A DNA stretch of 64,000 nucleotides from Prorocentrum cordatum (GCA_963575745.1 CAUYUJ010020692.1:46173-110172); one strand, 5' to 3'. Counted from the stretch's first letter, positions 30,880-42,298 are shown. Made by a program: numbers and translations. Notes: a model not told the origin generated them from the letters alone.

Positions 30880-32092
30880 AGGCCCCGATGGGGCTCCGAT
30901 GGGGTCGGCAGCTCAGGTTTTTGCATCGCAACAGGAGCGGGGCCAGAACTGGGAAGCGCCCGCGCCCGCAGAGGATGCAGCTGGCCCTTGCGGCGGCGCG
31001 GATGACCCTGTCGGCGCCATCTCCGACCGGCTCAGGGTGGAAGGCATCGATGTCAAGGATGCCGCGAGCATCCGGCCCGTCGAGGCTGACGTTATTCGAC
31101 GCGTTGATCTGATTTTCAAACCTGGAGCAGCCGTGGGCGCGGACAAGTCGAGCCCGCGGGACTTGTGCTGGCCACGAGACAGGTGTCTCACGGTGCTCGG
31201 CTTGCTTTGGCATTGGATGTTGGACGCGGGCCAGTTGCCGCCTCGCGTATTTTAGATCAGTGTTGCCACGTTTAAAGCCCGAAGGGGTTTTCAGACCCAT
31301 CGGAATCTTGCGTGAATTCGTGCGCGCATGGGGAAGCCGCGCGCGCTCGGTTGCCAGGGATTGGGAGAATTCGAACAAGCGCGTCTTCTTTCATCGTTGC
31401 ATTGGGACGCCGCGCGGACGCGGAGTCTGGGGGAATTCCTCCACGGCAGAACGCCCTCGTCGCACCAACTTTTGTTATGGGGGGGGGCAGGTCGATCCAC
31501 CCAAGGCCCACGAGCGCGCGATGCGCGGGCGCTTGATTGATGCGGCGCGTGCATGCAGGTTCCCGCCGGATTCCTCGCGCCTCCTGGCCCGTGTGCATCG
31601 CATTCCTCGGCTCCTAGTTGTCGGGGGAATGGCGCCGCTGCCTGTCATGGCGTTGTGGGCGATCGTGGCAGGTTGTGTAGTAGCGACCACGCTCCTCAAG
31701 ATGCTGTTGATAAGTGCCTCGGATTGTGTGGTGCGTCGGAATCCATATGCGCACGTGTGCAACGTGGCGGGCGACGTTACTTTGAGTGAGAATTGCAGTG
31801 CCAAGTTTTTGTCCATGCATCTGCCCACGGTCGCGCGGTTCACTTGCAGCAATCCGGAGGAACTGTGCTTGATCCATGCCCGAGCCATGGGGAAAATCGT
31901 CTCCACTCACCAGTCTATGGTTCGGAAAGCCGTCCAGGACCTGAGGAAGCGAGGGTTCGCTGGGACCTCGGTTGCGAGACGCCCGGGAATGGATTCCCCC
32001 GTGGGAGCCCGACCCAGGGGACTAGAGTTGCCGAGATCAGTGGACGAGCCCATCGGTTCAGAGGGCCCCGTTCGCCCTTTGCCAGGTTGACC
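30880..32092 (+). pseudogene. LINE-1 reverse transcriptase, damaged motif C
   Basis: The lead segment reads AVGADKSSPRDLCWPRDRCL, with LGLLWHWMLDAGQLPP near 31200. A second frame from 31260 reads LKPEGVFRPIGILREFVRAW, then a motif-A-like QVDPPKAHERAM, a motif-B-like IVAGCVVATTLLKMLL, and CNVAGDVTL where motif C would be expected to read V-D-D. The first catalytic Asp of that pair is therefore replaced. The frame closes at 32090. Clade assignment is not attempted beyond an APE-type dinoflagellate LINE. Confidence 0.7.
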
Positions 32093-32559
32093 AGGATTGT
32101 CTGAGCAGGGGCCAGCCCTGCAGGACTGCACGGGGCCTCGGTCGCGGGGGCGTCGGGTCGCATCCCCGAGCAGTTGCGAGCCGCGGCGGGGGGGCCAGTC
32201 CTTGGGTGCGCCGCGATTTCGGCGCCTCGGGCAAAGGCCTGGGCGCCTCTCTCCTCGTCGCAGTGGCGTCGGGAGGCATGGCGGCCCAGGTCGACCTGCG
32301 CCTGGGTCGGAACTCGATCTCGCCTGAGTGCAAGTCTCGTGGGCATCCCTGGGGGGCCAAGCTGCATGGACGTCGCAGCTCCCCTGCGACCCGGAGCTTC
32401 GGCAGCTCGTGGGTTCGATCGCCTGGTTCGAGCTGGCACGCGAGCTGTCGCGGCCAAGTGTCGGTTGTTTTGCTCCACGCGTCTGCTCGTCTCTCCGGTT
32501 CGGCTTTCTGTTGGCCCTTGTGTGCAGGAGGCCTGGGGGCGGCATGAGCGTCCGTGCTC

Positions 32560-33640
32560 TGGCCAGCTCGTGGAGGTGATCTGCCTGGACGGATCCGTTC
32601 TCGACCCCGCCCGCCCCTGGCGCCCTCGAACTGGATGGTTCGCAATCGCCCGTAGGACTGGCCACATCCTACGAAGTATGTACGGCCCCTTCCCGCGCCC
32701 CATCCAGTCCAGTTTGGGGGAAAACTGTGGGCCCTGTGCATGGCCCTGCTCCACGCGGATGCGGGGGCCGTCGAGATTTGGACTGGTTGTAAAGTGTTGT
32801 TGGACGTTTGGGGCTTTGGCCCAGGTCAGGATGTTTCGAGTCTGTCGTTCGCACAGGTCTGGGGGAAGGTCTTGACCAAAGCTCGTGGCACCGGCTGGAG
32901 TTCGATCCAGTTGTTTATGATTAAGGCTTTCTTGTCCCGGATTCAGGCTAGTGGACAGGGCTGCCCCATCCACGCGTGGCGGGGCAACCAGGAGGCCGAC
33001 CGTCTTGCGAAGGAGAGGGCCCAGTTGCAGGAGCAGGAAGATGTTTTGCGCAGATGGTACGGATCTGCGAGCGCAGGCATCAGGCAGGTAGGTAAGGTTC
33101 TCGGATTGATGTTGGGGGCGTTGTCCCGTCGAGGTCTCAAGGATGTAGAGCGGTGAAAAGGCAAGGCCCAACCCCTCGGGCCCTTCGAAGACACCCCCCA
33201 GCTCGAAGTAGTTGCAGAACTCAACGGGCACACGATCTGTAGGAACGGTAATGCGCATGTTTGTGATGTGTGCGGGGAGCGAGCGAGGTCCAGAGGAGGC
33301 CTGACCGCGTTCCCCTTCCTTTGTATCCCCAAGATCGCCGCCTCCCACGTGCTCTGGCTGGGCTCTGGTTCCTCGGGTCGGTCTGTGTGGTGTCGGAAAT
33401 GCACGGCGCTCGGGGTTGCCAGGTCCCGATTCCTGAAGGAGCGCTGCATTGAGAGGCCTCGGAATACGGCGACTGAGAAGAGCTCGTCGATGCTCGTGGC
33501 TAGTCAAGACCCCAGCTCGAGGTGCCATTTCGGTTGCAGCAGTCGAGTCAGGATCGAAGGATCGTCATTTGTTTTATGCTATTTCGGCTCCTCGCTCCTT
33601 GGATGAGGGAGACTGCGGCTGCGTTCAACTGTTTCAACAG
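32560..33640 (+). pseudogene. LINE-1 RNase H and C-terminal Cys region
   Basis: One frame gives VEVICLDGSVLDPARPWRP, the first Asp motif of RNase H. Another, 32740-33156, gives LLHADAGAVEIWTGCKVLLD with the Glu/Asp positions, PIHAWRGNQEADRLAKERAQ for the GNxxAD motif, and a helical end. Downstream, at about 33360-33450, SVWCRKCTALGVARSRFLKE with a Cys pair resembles the C-terminal Cys motif of these elements. The last unique bases precede the (GGA)n tract at 33642. Confidence 0.68.
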
Positions 33641-33641
33641 A

Positions 33642-33795
33642 AGGAGGAGGAGGAGGAGGAGGAGGAGGAGGAGGAGGAGGAGGAGGAGGAAGAGTAGGAG
33701 GAATGAAGGAGGAGGATGAGAAGAAACACGCCAGGACAATGAGGACGAGGACGAGGATTATGATGAGGATGAGGATGAGGATGACGATTGGGATG

Positions 33796-33870
<75 letters not shown>

Positions 33871-33982
33871 CAAATGCTGATGCTGCTGATGAGGATGAGG
33901 ATACGAATGAGGATGGTGAGGATGAGGATGATGATGCTGATGCTGATGCTGATGCTGATGCTGATGATGCTGCTGCTGATGA

Positions 33983-34066
<84 letters not shown>

Positions 34067-34170
34067 GAAGGAGGGGGAGGAGGAGGGGGAGGAGGAGGAG
34101 GAGGAGGCGGAGGGAGACAGGGGGAGGCGGAGGAGGCGGAGGGAGAGGAGGAGGAGTAGATTGATGGGCT
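33642..34170. repeat. (GGA)n-(GAT)n-(GCTGAT)n compound microsatellite
   Basis: GGA at 33642-33690, GAG/GAT mixtures, about 22 GAT triplets at 33797-33870, GCTGAT hexamers near 33935-33970, a second GAT run to 34065, then GGA/GGC to 34150. Poly-Met, poly-Asp, poly-His and poly-Ile frames here are artefacts. Confidence 0.95.
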
Positions 34171-34925
34171 GGGAGTGGAGGTGCCGCAGGCCATCGGCGC
34201 GCACAGCGGGGATGACGCGAGATGGCCGGCCGGCTAGCAAAGGGGGGGAGGGTTGAGCAGGCGGGGGATTTTGACGCTCGCATGGCTTCTAAGAAGCATC
34301 TGATGCGCGGCCAGGTTTCCATGACCACCACTGCCACGGGTGGGACGGGGGAGAAGGAAGGAGGGGAGATCCTCCTCCTCCTCCTTCTCCTCCCCCTCGT
34401 CATCATTCTTTTCCTCCTCCTCCTCCTCTCCCTCCTACTTCTGGTAGTGGCGGTGGTGGAAAACCGGCCATCATCTTAGAGGCCTCCAGGCCCAAGTAAG
34501 AAGGCCCCCGCCATCTTGAACCCCCCCCCGCCTTCTTAGAAGACCGCCACCCGCCACCCTTGTGCTCGCTGCCAACCTGCGGCGGGGAAGGGGGGGATGG
34601 AGATCTCACAGCCCACAATCGCTCCGGCCTCTGGGTGCCCCGTGGTGGGCCGCGGGGCCACCTCGGGCGAAGAGCATACTTGGCCGAGGTGTAGAATCGG
34701 GCCGGACGAAAGGGGGGGATTGGGAGAGGGGGGGTTACGAAATTTGCTGCATGCAGCTGGATTCGGCCGCACCGAGGGGCCCATTCCTCGATGCATAGCC
34801 GCCTCTCCGGCGCCGGGAGGCGCAGGGAAAATCAGCTACGTGAGCTGATTCTCAACCCTCCCCTTTGCTATCCCCCCTTTCGCCCGATCCGATAAAACTA
34901 CGTCTCCCCATTGGCGGGGATCGGT
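34171..34925. other. Mixed spacer, no recognised gene
   Basis: It contains a short TCC tract (34370-34440) and G-rich runs. Nothing on either strand looks like a gene. Confidence 0.5.
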
Positions 34926-34941
34926 TGTGTGTGTGGTTGTG

Positions 34942-34974
<33 letters not shown>

Positions 34975-35009
34975 GTGTGCGTTTGCGTGTGTGTGTGTGT
35001 GTGTGTGTG
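34926..35009. repeat. (GT)n microsatellite
   Basis: GT dinucleotides with GC and AT substitutions. Confidence 0.95.
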
Positions 35010-35029
35010 CACAGCTCCCTGTCTTCATC

Positions 35030-35274
35030 TCTTCAAGCAGCCTGTAGGGACCACCGCGCGCGCCGCCGAGCAGGTCCAGCTCCTCCCGTCCCTCTCCGAG
35101 GACACCCTGCCGGCGGACCAGCTGCGGCCGGTCACCGCCTCCGCGTTCGAGGGCGGGGATCCCGCCAGTTCTGCGGGGGAGGAAGACGCTTCCTCTCTTC
35201 TCACCACCGTCGGAGCCATCTCCGGCCCCCGCGGGGACAGGGTCAGGGCAGCTCTCCCAGCGTGCCCCCTTTAG
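35030..35274 (+). CDS. Possible exon of unknown protein
   Basis: After a CTCTTCAAGCAG stretch that could serve as a 3' splice site, one plus frame reads QVQLLPSLSEDTLPADQLRP and then ASAFEGGDPASSAGEEDASS before a TAG at 35272. Its mixed composition differs from the repeats around it. There is no recognised domain, and the minus strand is also open, so this is weak. Confidence 0.25.
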
Positions 35275-35599
35275 GTAGGGATGGGCGCCGCGCATCCCGG
35301 AGGAGACGGCAACCATCTCCACCCAGGCGTTGTCGGGCGGCCGGCGGGGCCAAGGTGCCCCCCACGTGGGGGTGGGGATGGCGTTCACGTGCAGATCCTG
35401 CCTGTCCTCCCCGTCCTCCCCGTCCCCCTCCTCCCCCTCCCCCATCTTCTGAGCTGGTGAGACGCAGTCATGCGTGCACAGCTTCGCTGGAGGGAGCAAG
35501 AAGGGGAACCACTCCATTCGGGGGTGGTTGCTGAGGCGTTCGCTCAGGACAGAAGGCTGTTGAAGCCGTCGGCCGCGTGGCCTTGCACCCTGACCCAAT

Positions 35600-35790
35600 A
35601 ATCCTTATTCTCCCCCCAACTTCTCGCCCCTCTTCCTCCCTCCTCCCCCCTCCTCCTCATCCCCCTCCTCTCCTCCCTCTCCTCCTGCCGCTCCCCCTCT
35701 CCTCCTGCCGCCCCCCTCTCCTCCCTCTCCTCCTGCCCCCTCTCCTCCTGCCCATTGCTACCCCTCCACCTCCTCCACCTCGAGATCCTC
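35600..35790. repeat. TCC-rich microsatellite
   Basis: TCCTCCC and TCCTCCTGCC steps between unique flanks. Confidence 0.88.
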
Positions 35791-35799
35791 CTCGCACTC

Positions 35800-36241
35800 A
35801 TCCACCCTCCCTAGAATTCTGGCGCCGTTTCGTTGCGGATGCGTTTGTCTCCTCGATGCCGACCCTACGAGACAAAAAATAACACATACATAACAAACAC
35901 AAGATTTCGGTGGCGGGGACCTGTGCGGGTCTCTTCAATCGGCGCTGAAGCCTCCGGATTCCGACCCCCCGTCCTCCAGCATGCACCCCCGTGCCAGGGT
36001 AACGTTGCCTGCGCTTTGCGCGCTCCGTGAAGCGACGCCAGGCCTTGCGTGCTCGAGTGAGTTTCATGCCCTCCTGGAACCCGACAGTATCCCGGCGCTG
36101 CGGCACCCGCAGGTGCTCAGCCATTGATGATTGCTGTGCACGTCGATGCAGGACAGAGGCGAGCACGCTCCTCCCTCCTCCACCCCGCTGTCCCAGGCAC
36201 CCGACGCGGTGATGTTTCACAACAAGTTGACCCCCAGAGTT
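35800..36241. other. Unique spacer, no recognised gene
   Basis: The minus strand is open for about 165 codons across 35798-36295 but shows no motif. I leave it uncalled. Confidence 0.4.
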
Positions 36242-36417
36242 AAGTTGGGCGCGTCCCTCTGCTGGAGGAATATTCAAAACTAGAGGAGTGTTCAAAACTA
36301 GTCAAACATTCGCCTGGGGACGCTCGTTCTTTGATTTTTTTGACCCTTCTCGAGTATTCAGTGACTAGTTCCCATTTTGCGTCCACGATCCGCCTGTAGG
36401 GGGACATGCCCGACCTG
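36242..36417. mobile_element. MITE-like element with GGGCATGTCC termini, copy 1
   Basis: The left end reads GTTGGGCGCGTCCCTCTGCT. The right end reads CGCCTGTAGGGGGACATGCC and CGAC, whose reverse complement GTCGGGCATGTCCCCCTACA mirrors the left end. The interior is AT-richer (TATTCAAAACTAG repeats). A second copy at 56028-56183 has closer terminal repeats. Confidence 0.75.
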
Positions 36418-37109
36418 CCCCCAGAGCTCTGGGCCCGTTCCCCGGGACCGGCCCCCCGCCCCGAGCCGACGCTCGAGCGGCCTCGCGGGGCCGGGTGGGG
36501 CCCCCGCGGGCCGAGCAGAAGGTTGGAGCTACGGCTCCGTCTGGCCTGTTCGCGCGACGGTTCGTCTGAGCGCTTTCCCCCCCCTGGGGGGCCAAAGAAT
36601 ATGCACCACCACCACCTCCCTCCCCCCCTCCCTCTCGCTGGACAGAGGAGAGAGGAGGGAGGAGTCGACGTGGTTGTGGTGTGTATTCTTTGGGCCCCCA
36701 CCCCCCTCCCCCCGCGGCCCACCCCTCCTCCTCTGCCTCCCTCCTGCACGCCCGGCGCTTCGCTCCTCGGCTGCCCCGCAGCAGGCACCCGCTGCAGCGC
36801 CTCCGCCGCTGCCTCGCCGCCGGCGAACAGAGTGCCCGCGGCGCGGGGGGGTCGGGGCTCTCCCCCAGCGGGCTCCGCCAGGCTCGTCGCGGCTCGCCGC
36901 GCTGGCGAAGGCCTTCTCCGCGACCGGCGACGGCGGCACGCTAGCGAAGCTCGTGGAGGCGGCCCCCCGCCGCGCGGCAGTCATGCAGCGCCGTCGTCCT
37001 CCGGGGCCTCGCTTGTTGCGGTCGGGAGCCTTTGGCTTCGCGGGAGGCTCCGCCCGTGTGGGCCCGGCACCCTTCGGCGCGGCACGCGATCCCATCATCG
37101 AAGGTAAGA
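36418..37109. other. GC-rich stretch without a recognised gene
   Basis: Both strands have long open frames rich in Arg, Pro and Gly, as expected from composition. A 22-bp phrase around AATATGCACCACCACCACCT is imperfectly mirrored near GTGTGTATTCTTTGGGCCCC. Confidence 0.4.
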
Positions 37110-37650
37110 AGACCCCTAGCCCTGATACCATAACTACAGTGGAGGCCCTTGCCAAGAAACACCCTGCTTGCCTCCAGGGTGCCCTGGGCTTCTTTGGTGT
37201 CGATGGTTTTGCTATGGAAAGCGTGACCTGTCCACACGAAAAATCAATGGACGTCCTGGGGTCTCAGGGTTGGGCTTCTTGTGGAAGGTTGCTTGTGGAT
37301 CGGGACCCACTGCAGCGAAGGCTTGGCCTCACTGAGGTCCCCATCTTGGCTTCAGACAGCGTAAATCGCCGATTCGCCGTCGATCCAGGTATGGGCGACG
37401 TATCGCCGATTCCAGGTCGATTCATCCCCCTACAGTGGGGGCGCGCATCAAGAAACCATATGCGTTTCGTCGGGGTGTCCTGGGTTTCTTCGCTCCGCGC
37501 GCTGCGCGGCGACTTCCTGCGGCCGTTGAAGAAGCTGCTGCGTTCAGGGTGCTCCGGGTTCCCCCTCGGGTGCACCCCGCACGCGAGTTTTCAGGGTTGG
37601 GTTTCCTGCGAGGGTTTCTTGCGGCCGCGCCCGCACTGTATGCCAGCCCC
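37110..37650. repeat. Dispersed repeat (GCCAAGAAACACCCTGC family), two copies
   Basis: 37140-37320 reads GCCAAGAAACACCCTGCTTG, GCCTCCAGGGTGCCCTGGG, then ACGTCCTGGGGTCTCAGGGT. A more diverged second copy follows to about 37650 (CGGGGTGTCCTGGGTTTCTT, then TTTTCAGGGTTGGGTTTCCT). The clearest match to the first copy is at 44398-44590. Confidence 0.75.
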
Positions 37651-37841
37651 CCCCCCCATCGTTGCCCCCCAGGAGCGGAGCGATACGCCATCCGCTTGCA
37701 AGGCGCAGCGTGTCGCAGGGGCCGGCGCCGCGGCACGAGGTCCGAGGGTTCCCGACCGTAGCCCCATGGCTCCTCGCTGCTGCCCGCCTCCCTGGGCCCT
37801 CGAAGGAAAAACGAGCTCTTCCGGGGGGAAGCCCTAGGACT

Positions 37842-38150
37842 GCTCCTCCTGCTTCTCCTCCTCCTCCTCCTCCTCCTCCTCCAACTCCCCTTCTCCTCCT
37901 GCTCCTGCTCCTCCTCCTCCTACTTCTGCTCCCCCTCCTCCTCCAACTAACCTCCTCCCCCTCCTCCTCCTCCTCCTCTTCCCTCCTCCTCCTTCTCCTC
38001 CTCCGCCTCCTCCTCCTCCTCCTCCTCCCCCTCCTTCTCCTCCTCCCCCGCCTTATCCTCCTCATCCTCCTCATCCTCCTCCTTCCATCTTCCTCCTCCT
38101 TCTCCTCCTTCTCCCGCTCCCCCTCCTCCTCCTCCTCCTCCTCATCCTCA
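37842..38150. repeat. (TCC)n microsatellite at the 3' end of LINE-2
   Basis: Long TCC run with CCC, TGC and CAT interruptions. On the minus strand it is (GGA)n, directly downstream of LINE-2. Confidence 0.93.
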
Positions 38151-38369
38151 TCTCTCTTACTAGCAGCGCACATGCCATGGTGAGAGAAGGAGTACACAGG
38201 CAGCTCAGCCAGCGGCGCACTGAGATGACAGCCAATATGCCAGCATTGATAACAGCGTGATGAATTCGCACATATGGACAATCACACCCTCTTATCATGG
38301 TGCAGGCCTTTGTTCAGACGGGCAAGGTTTGTCTTACCCGTCATAGTGGGCGCAGCACATTTGTTTGTC

Positions 38370-39240
38370 TGATCTTTTACTTGAGCACCGCTGCTAAAAA
38401 ACTTGCAAAGCATGTACAGGTACAGGTGACTCTTGTCACTGCAAGGGAAGGCAAAGAAACAATGACCGAGGACCTCCAGGACCCTTTGATCGAGGCGAGA
38501 TTTACCAGGGCACGGATCCCCCGACTGGTCCCACTCGTCGGCCAGAACCAGGGTGGGAGCAGCAGAGCCTTCTGAGGGAACCAGTGAGGACCGTTCCAAG
38601 CCTCTGAACTCCAGCTTCGTACAAAGTGGCAATAGCTCCGCTCTTGCCAGCAGGTCAGCAGGAGACACACCGATCATACAGTCGATCTCGTCGCTGTCTG
38701 CAGGAGCTAATGTGGGGGGCCTGATTGGCCCCCTTCTTGGTACGCTTGCCATCATAACAATTACCTTGACGCACGTTGTTTCCTGCGCCGACACCTTTTT
38801 GGAAGCTCTGCACATGCCTTTCAAGCAAGTGACGCTCTTGGATTATTTTGACCCAGTAGCAGCGTTTTGCACTGATTCCATCAGCGGGGCCAAGGTTCAT
38901 CAGATCCACAAAATTCGAGCATTCGGAGTAGCACGTGGCTTTGCCCTCAGTGCACAGGGCCGTCCAGGCCAGAGCCCCAAACTCCGAGCCTTGAGGAATC
39001 TGAGGCCAGGGAGCCCACAGGGGTCCTTTTGAGCACTCCCAGGCCGTCCCCAGGGGCAAACGCCATTACCACAGACCAGCCCGCACGAGACAACTCTCTA
39101 ACAGCATGGCGGCGGCACGAGCCGTCCATGAAAATGTGCCCCCAGAAGCCTTCGGAGGGAGGAATACGAGGGGACGGCAGCAGCAGCATCGGCAGGGTCG
39201 GGAAATAGCATCCACGACCCAGTCAATCGTCACGCCTTCA
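38370..39240 (-). pseudogene. LINE-2 RNase H domain, frameshifted
   Basis: In element order: FMDGSCRRHAVRELSRAGWS carries the first Asp. GSEFGALAWTALC carries the Glu. GKATCYSECSNFVDLMNLGP has Glu where YSDCSN with Asp would be expected. In another frame, CVKVIVMMAS and DEIDCMIGVSPADLLARAEL give the final (GN)xxAD motif with Val in place of Asn. At least two frameshifts separate these pieces. Function would be RNA removal during cDNA synthesis. Confidence 0.72.
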
Positions 39241-40119
39241 GCCAACGGTTCCGGGGCACAGTCTCCAGGGTGTTGACAAGGCCCCATAGAGATCCCAGAT
39301 CATGCAAATTAGGTTCTCTCCCAACTCCAAGGCCTTCAGCTGGATGGACGCGTCCAGCATCGCATCCCTCTCAGCCTGGATGATGTAGAGCCTGTGGAAC
39401 AGAGTGTCGCGGGCCACGCCGCAGAGAGCACACCTATCAGAGCAACCATAGCCTGCAGCGAGCACATCACTGGCTGTCCAGCAGGCCTTGGTGGCCTGAG
39501 CTCGAATCCAGCCGTTAGTGTTCCCCGAAATGTTCTTGGAAGAGGCCAGCTGCTTGACCACATCCCAACACAAACGGAAACCACAACCATACTTGTCCCC
39601 AGATTCCTTGTCCAAAGATCTCATCATAATTTCCTCACACAAGTGCTCCACAAGCTTGGGAGAGGAGGGAGTAGAGGAGACTTCGCGACCGCAGTCATCC
39701 AAAGGGATGAAAAAGTTGGGCACAGACCATCTCAACCTATACAGAGGAACACGCAACGCAGAGATATGCCCCGAGACCGACGACCACGAGTGCTTATCGG
39801 ATCCGAAAACCGAACTCCGCCCCTCACGCATTTCGGCCCAGCTGAGCAACCAAGGAAAAGGTTCGCGTATGCAGGGTCCACCTTTCTTTGGCTCAGCGAA
39901 GGACGTGCGCGTAGCTCCAACGCCACGTGGGATCATCCGAGAGAAGACGCACGACAGACAACGAGCGGCCCTCAGCCCTAGGATTGACAGTGGACATGGC
40001 CATCCCACGGAGGTCCCGGAGCTCACGATCCGAGAGCCCGCACAGGTCGGAGCCACGAGCTGCGCCAGCGAGAGGACCCGAGGCCAAACCTCGCCAACAC
40101 CTGCGGCCGAGGGCCCCCG
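39241..40119 (-). pseudogene. LINE-2 RT C-terminal region with Cys/His finger
   Basis: The long frame ending at 39238 contains CWDVVKQLASSKNISGNTNG, then WIRAQATKACWTASDVLAAG, and a C-x2-C...H pattern in CSDRCALCGVARDTLFHRLY. This finger, located between RT and RNase H, is common in dinoflagellate LINEs. The join to the RT frame is broken near 40060-40180, where three frames each hold a few tens of plausible codons. Confidence 0.65.
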
Positions 40120-40983
40120 TCAGGCCTTCCAAGCCCTTCCCGTGCCTCGAACGCGTCCCGCAGTCGAGTGCAAGCTGATCCAACTAAGGGGCCCAACTCC
40201 CGCAGGAGAACTTCTGACCATGCCAACTTCGTCCGCTTGCACTCGAGCGTGCACGAAATGGAGCGCGCTGGCTCCAGCAATCAAAGAGGTGACCACCGCC
40301 CTAGCCTGTCCAGTGCAGCTGGGGCTGAGGTCGTCAACGTAAGCGCTGTAGTCGGTCTGGCCTCCTGGCCCGCGGAGAACCGACAACAGGGCCTGGTCGA
40401 AGGCCTCCATGGCGCAGACGCGAATGAGGCTCGTGGCACACGAGCAGCCCGCCACAGTTCCCTCGGACACTAAACAAGGACCCTGGACGATTCCCCCCAG
40501 GGCCAGGCAGCGGTCGCTGGAGTAGGCCTGAAGGGCCAGCCTCGCCAGCTGCAGCGTGAACTTATGCTTTTGACATTGCTCCCAGGGGAAACGCAAATCA
40601 ATCTGCTCATCGTACTTCCGAAGGTCCCAACAAACCGAGGCCGAGGTCCCACTGGACCGCGTGCCAGCTTCGGCCCTGAAGGCCTGCCTCCAAACGACGC
40701 CCTCCGCAGCCCTATCGGCCCCCGCAGCCCAGGACTTAAGAGGAAACTGAAGCTCCCGCTGCAGGGCCTCTACGCGACGGGCGCGACCCCAAATGCGGTG
40801 CCAGCTAGGGGCCCCTGTCGGGCGAAGGCCCCCCGAGGGCTTGCTCGGCCGGGCCATCGAGACCCGGCCAGTCAGCAAAGGGAGCGGGCCAGTGGCTTCC
40901 ACGACGGCGAACCTCAGGGCCATCGCCCTCAAAGCCTCCGTTGGGGAGCAAGCAGGAACGGCGGCAGCGACTGCCGTCCACAA
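40120..40983 (-). pseudogene. LINE-2 reverse transcriptase core (open frame)
   Basis: A 287-codon open stretch reads SASVCWDLRKYDEQIDLRFP (motif A with Asp), EGTVAGCSCATSLIRVCAME (motif B), and QTDYSAYVDDLSPSCTGQAR (motif C with both Asp residues). The end is lost by a frameshift. The catalytic centre looks intact, but the element around it is not. Confidence 0.8.
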
Positions 40984-41389
40984 ACAGCAGAGGCAGCCTT
41001 GCTCTTCAAAGAGATGGCCCTCAACTCAGCAGGCTCCAGCACACGAGCGAGAGGGGGGACCTCATGGCCCGCGACGTCACCCGAGCTTTACCCCCAACCA
41101 TCCATAAACTTTACACACTCAGTTTTCAACCGAGAAACGGGGTCGCAATACACTCTGCTGCATCTCGATACCGTGGTCGTCGGGGTCCAGGCCCCATGGC
41201 TTTTGATCGCTCTCTGCGTATTGCAACCCCCTTTGTCAATGCTTGACCTCAACTGCTGACGCCGCGCACTCCGCGACTCCGCTGCCGAGGTGGCAGTGGC
41301 AGAAGAGACAGCTGCAACAACCTGGTCGATCAGTTCATCCAGATCGGTTGGCAGCTCGGGATCCTGAGCAGATGATCAGGCGCATCTAG

Positions 41390-42003
41390 CTAACGCAGCA
41401 CTCGCCTTGAAAAGTGGGAAGAACGATGAGTCGCCCTGCATCGCCAGGGCCTTCGGCGGCGAGACAATGGACTGCAAAGCTTGCTTGCCCGCGTCATGCA
41501 GGACATCCTCAGACAGATCCACCCAACAGTTCGAAGTTGGTTAATCGGCCACATGATGGACCTACGACTGACATCCTTCTCTCTACTAGCTGGTTTCAAC
41601 GCCGACTTCCAATGGGCCTGGGAGCTCTTCCCACGCATGCCAGAAACCGACATGTCCGACCCAGGGTCCTGCCCAATCCCTTTCCGCAGAATCCGCCCAG
41701 GCGCGGTACCTGGAGGGCGAGAAGCTTTCGCTCTCGCGCCGTCTCCCGCAATGAACTCACAGCCCAGGGGATCCAAACACGTACCCACGGTGCGAAGGAT
41801 TATTAGATTCGCTCCGGCGAGACCTTGGCCGTGGAACAAGTACAGGCTGCAGGTGCACATCGGGGCGCATCCTGGCACATGGGCCATCGTCGCAATAGCT
41901 CGGCCAGCACAGAGAACGATCTGCTCACAACCTCTAAAACGTGCAAGACAATACCGAACACACACACACACACCACACACACACACACTCACACAAACAC
42001 ACA

Positions 42004-42035
<32 letters not shown>

Positions 42036-42298
42036 CACCAGACGACCACCTCCCCCTTCTCCAGCACCGCCCCAGGCGCCCACAGAGCTGTCACACCCAG
42101 GCATGTCGCGGCCTTCGAGGCCTGGTCGAGAGGCCCAGGCTCCCTGAGGCGGTGTCCCTGAGCGATCGCGAGGCGAGTTGAGGCCGAGGAAAGGCGCGCA
42201 TTGAGCGTGCCCCACGGGTGGGTGTTCACGGTGCTGACTAAGAGACCATCGTCCAGCTTGATCGCAGCTCCGTCAGACGCACGCGTGCCTGGGGGCAC
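41390..42298 (-). pseudogene. LINE-2 AP-endonuclease domain with embedded (GT)n
   Basis: It reads IKLDDGLLVSTVNTHPWGTL near the start. A tract of about 25 codons of Val/Cys/Ala comes from a (CA)n microsatellite at 41957-42040. Then follow CTCSLYLFHGQGLAGANLII with LRTVGTCLDPLG, an endonuclease strand-helix pair typical of this LINE group. The DxN-type strand is degenerate (FIAGDG). The microsatellite keeps the frame open, which makes the ORF look intact when it is not. Confidence 0.62.
41957..42040. repeat. (CA)n microsatellite within LINE-2
   Basis: CA dinucleotides with CC, TC and GC substitutions, including CGCACGCACGCACG. It lies inside the endonuclease reading frame of LINE-2. Confidence 0.95.

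Larger units (their letters stand above)
28172..33641 (+). mobile_element. LINE-1: non-LTR retrotransposon with SL 5' end (decayed)
   Basis: A 5.5-kb copy in the order ORF1 (zinc-finger/coiled Gag-like), AP endonuclease, reverse transcriptase, RNase H, C-terminal Cys motif. It starts at a spliced-leader sequence and ends at TTTCAACAGAA before a (GGA)n tract. Many frameshifts and a damaged RT motif C show it is not autonomous now. Because the SL is retained at the very 5' end, the copy derives from a trans-spliced RNA that was reverse transcribed to full length. Confidence 0.85.

Noticed and set aside
31915-33528. 537-codon minus-strand frame
   Set aside because: Antisense to the LINE-1 RNase H region. 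It has no domain, and the plus strand carries the RNase H motifs in several frames.
41414-42161. Plus-strand frames of 130-226 codons containing Thr-His repeats
   Set aside because: Antisense to the LINE-2 endonuclease; the Thr-His run is the (CA)n microsatellite.
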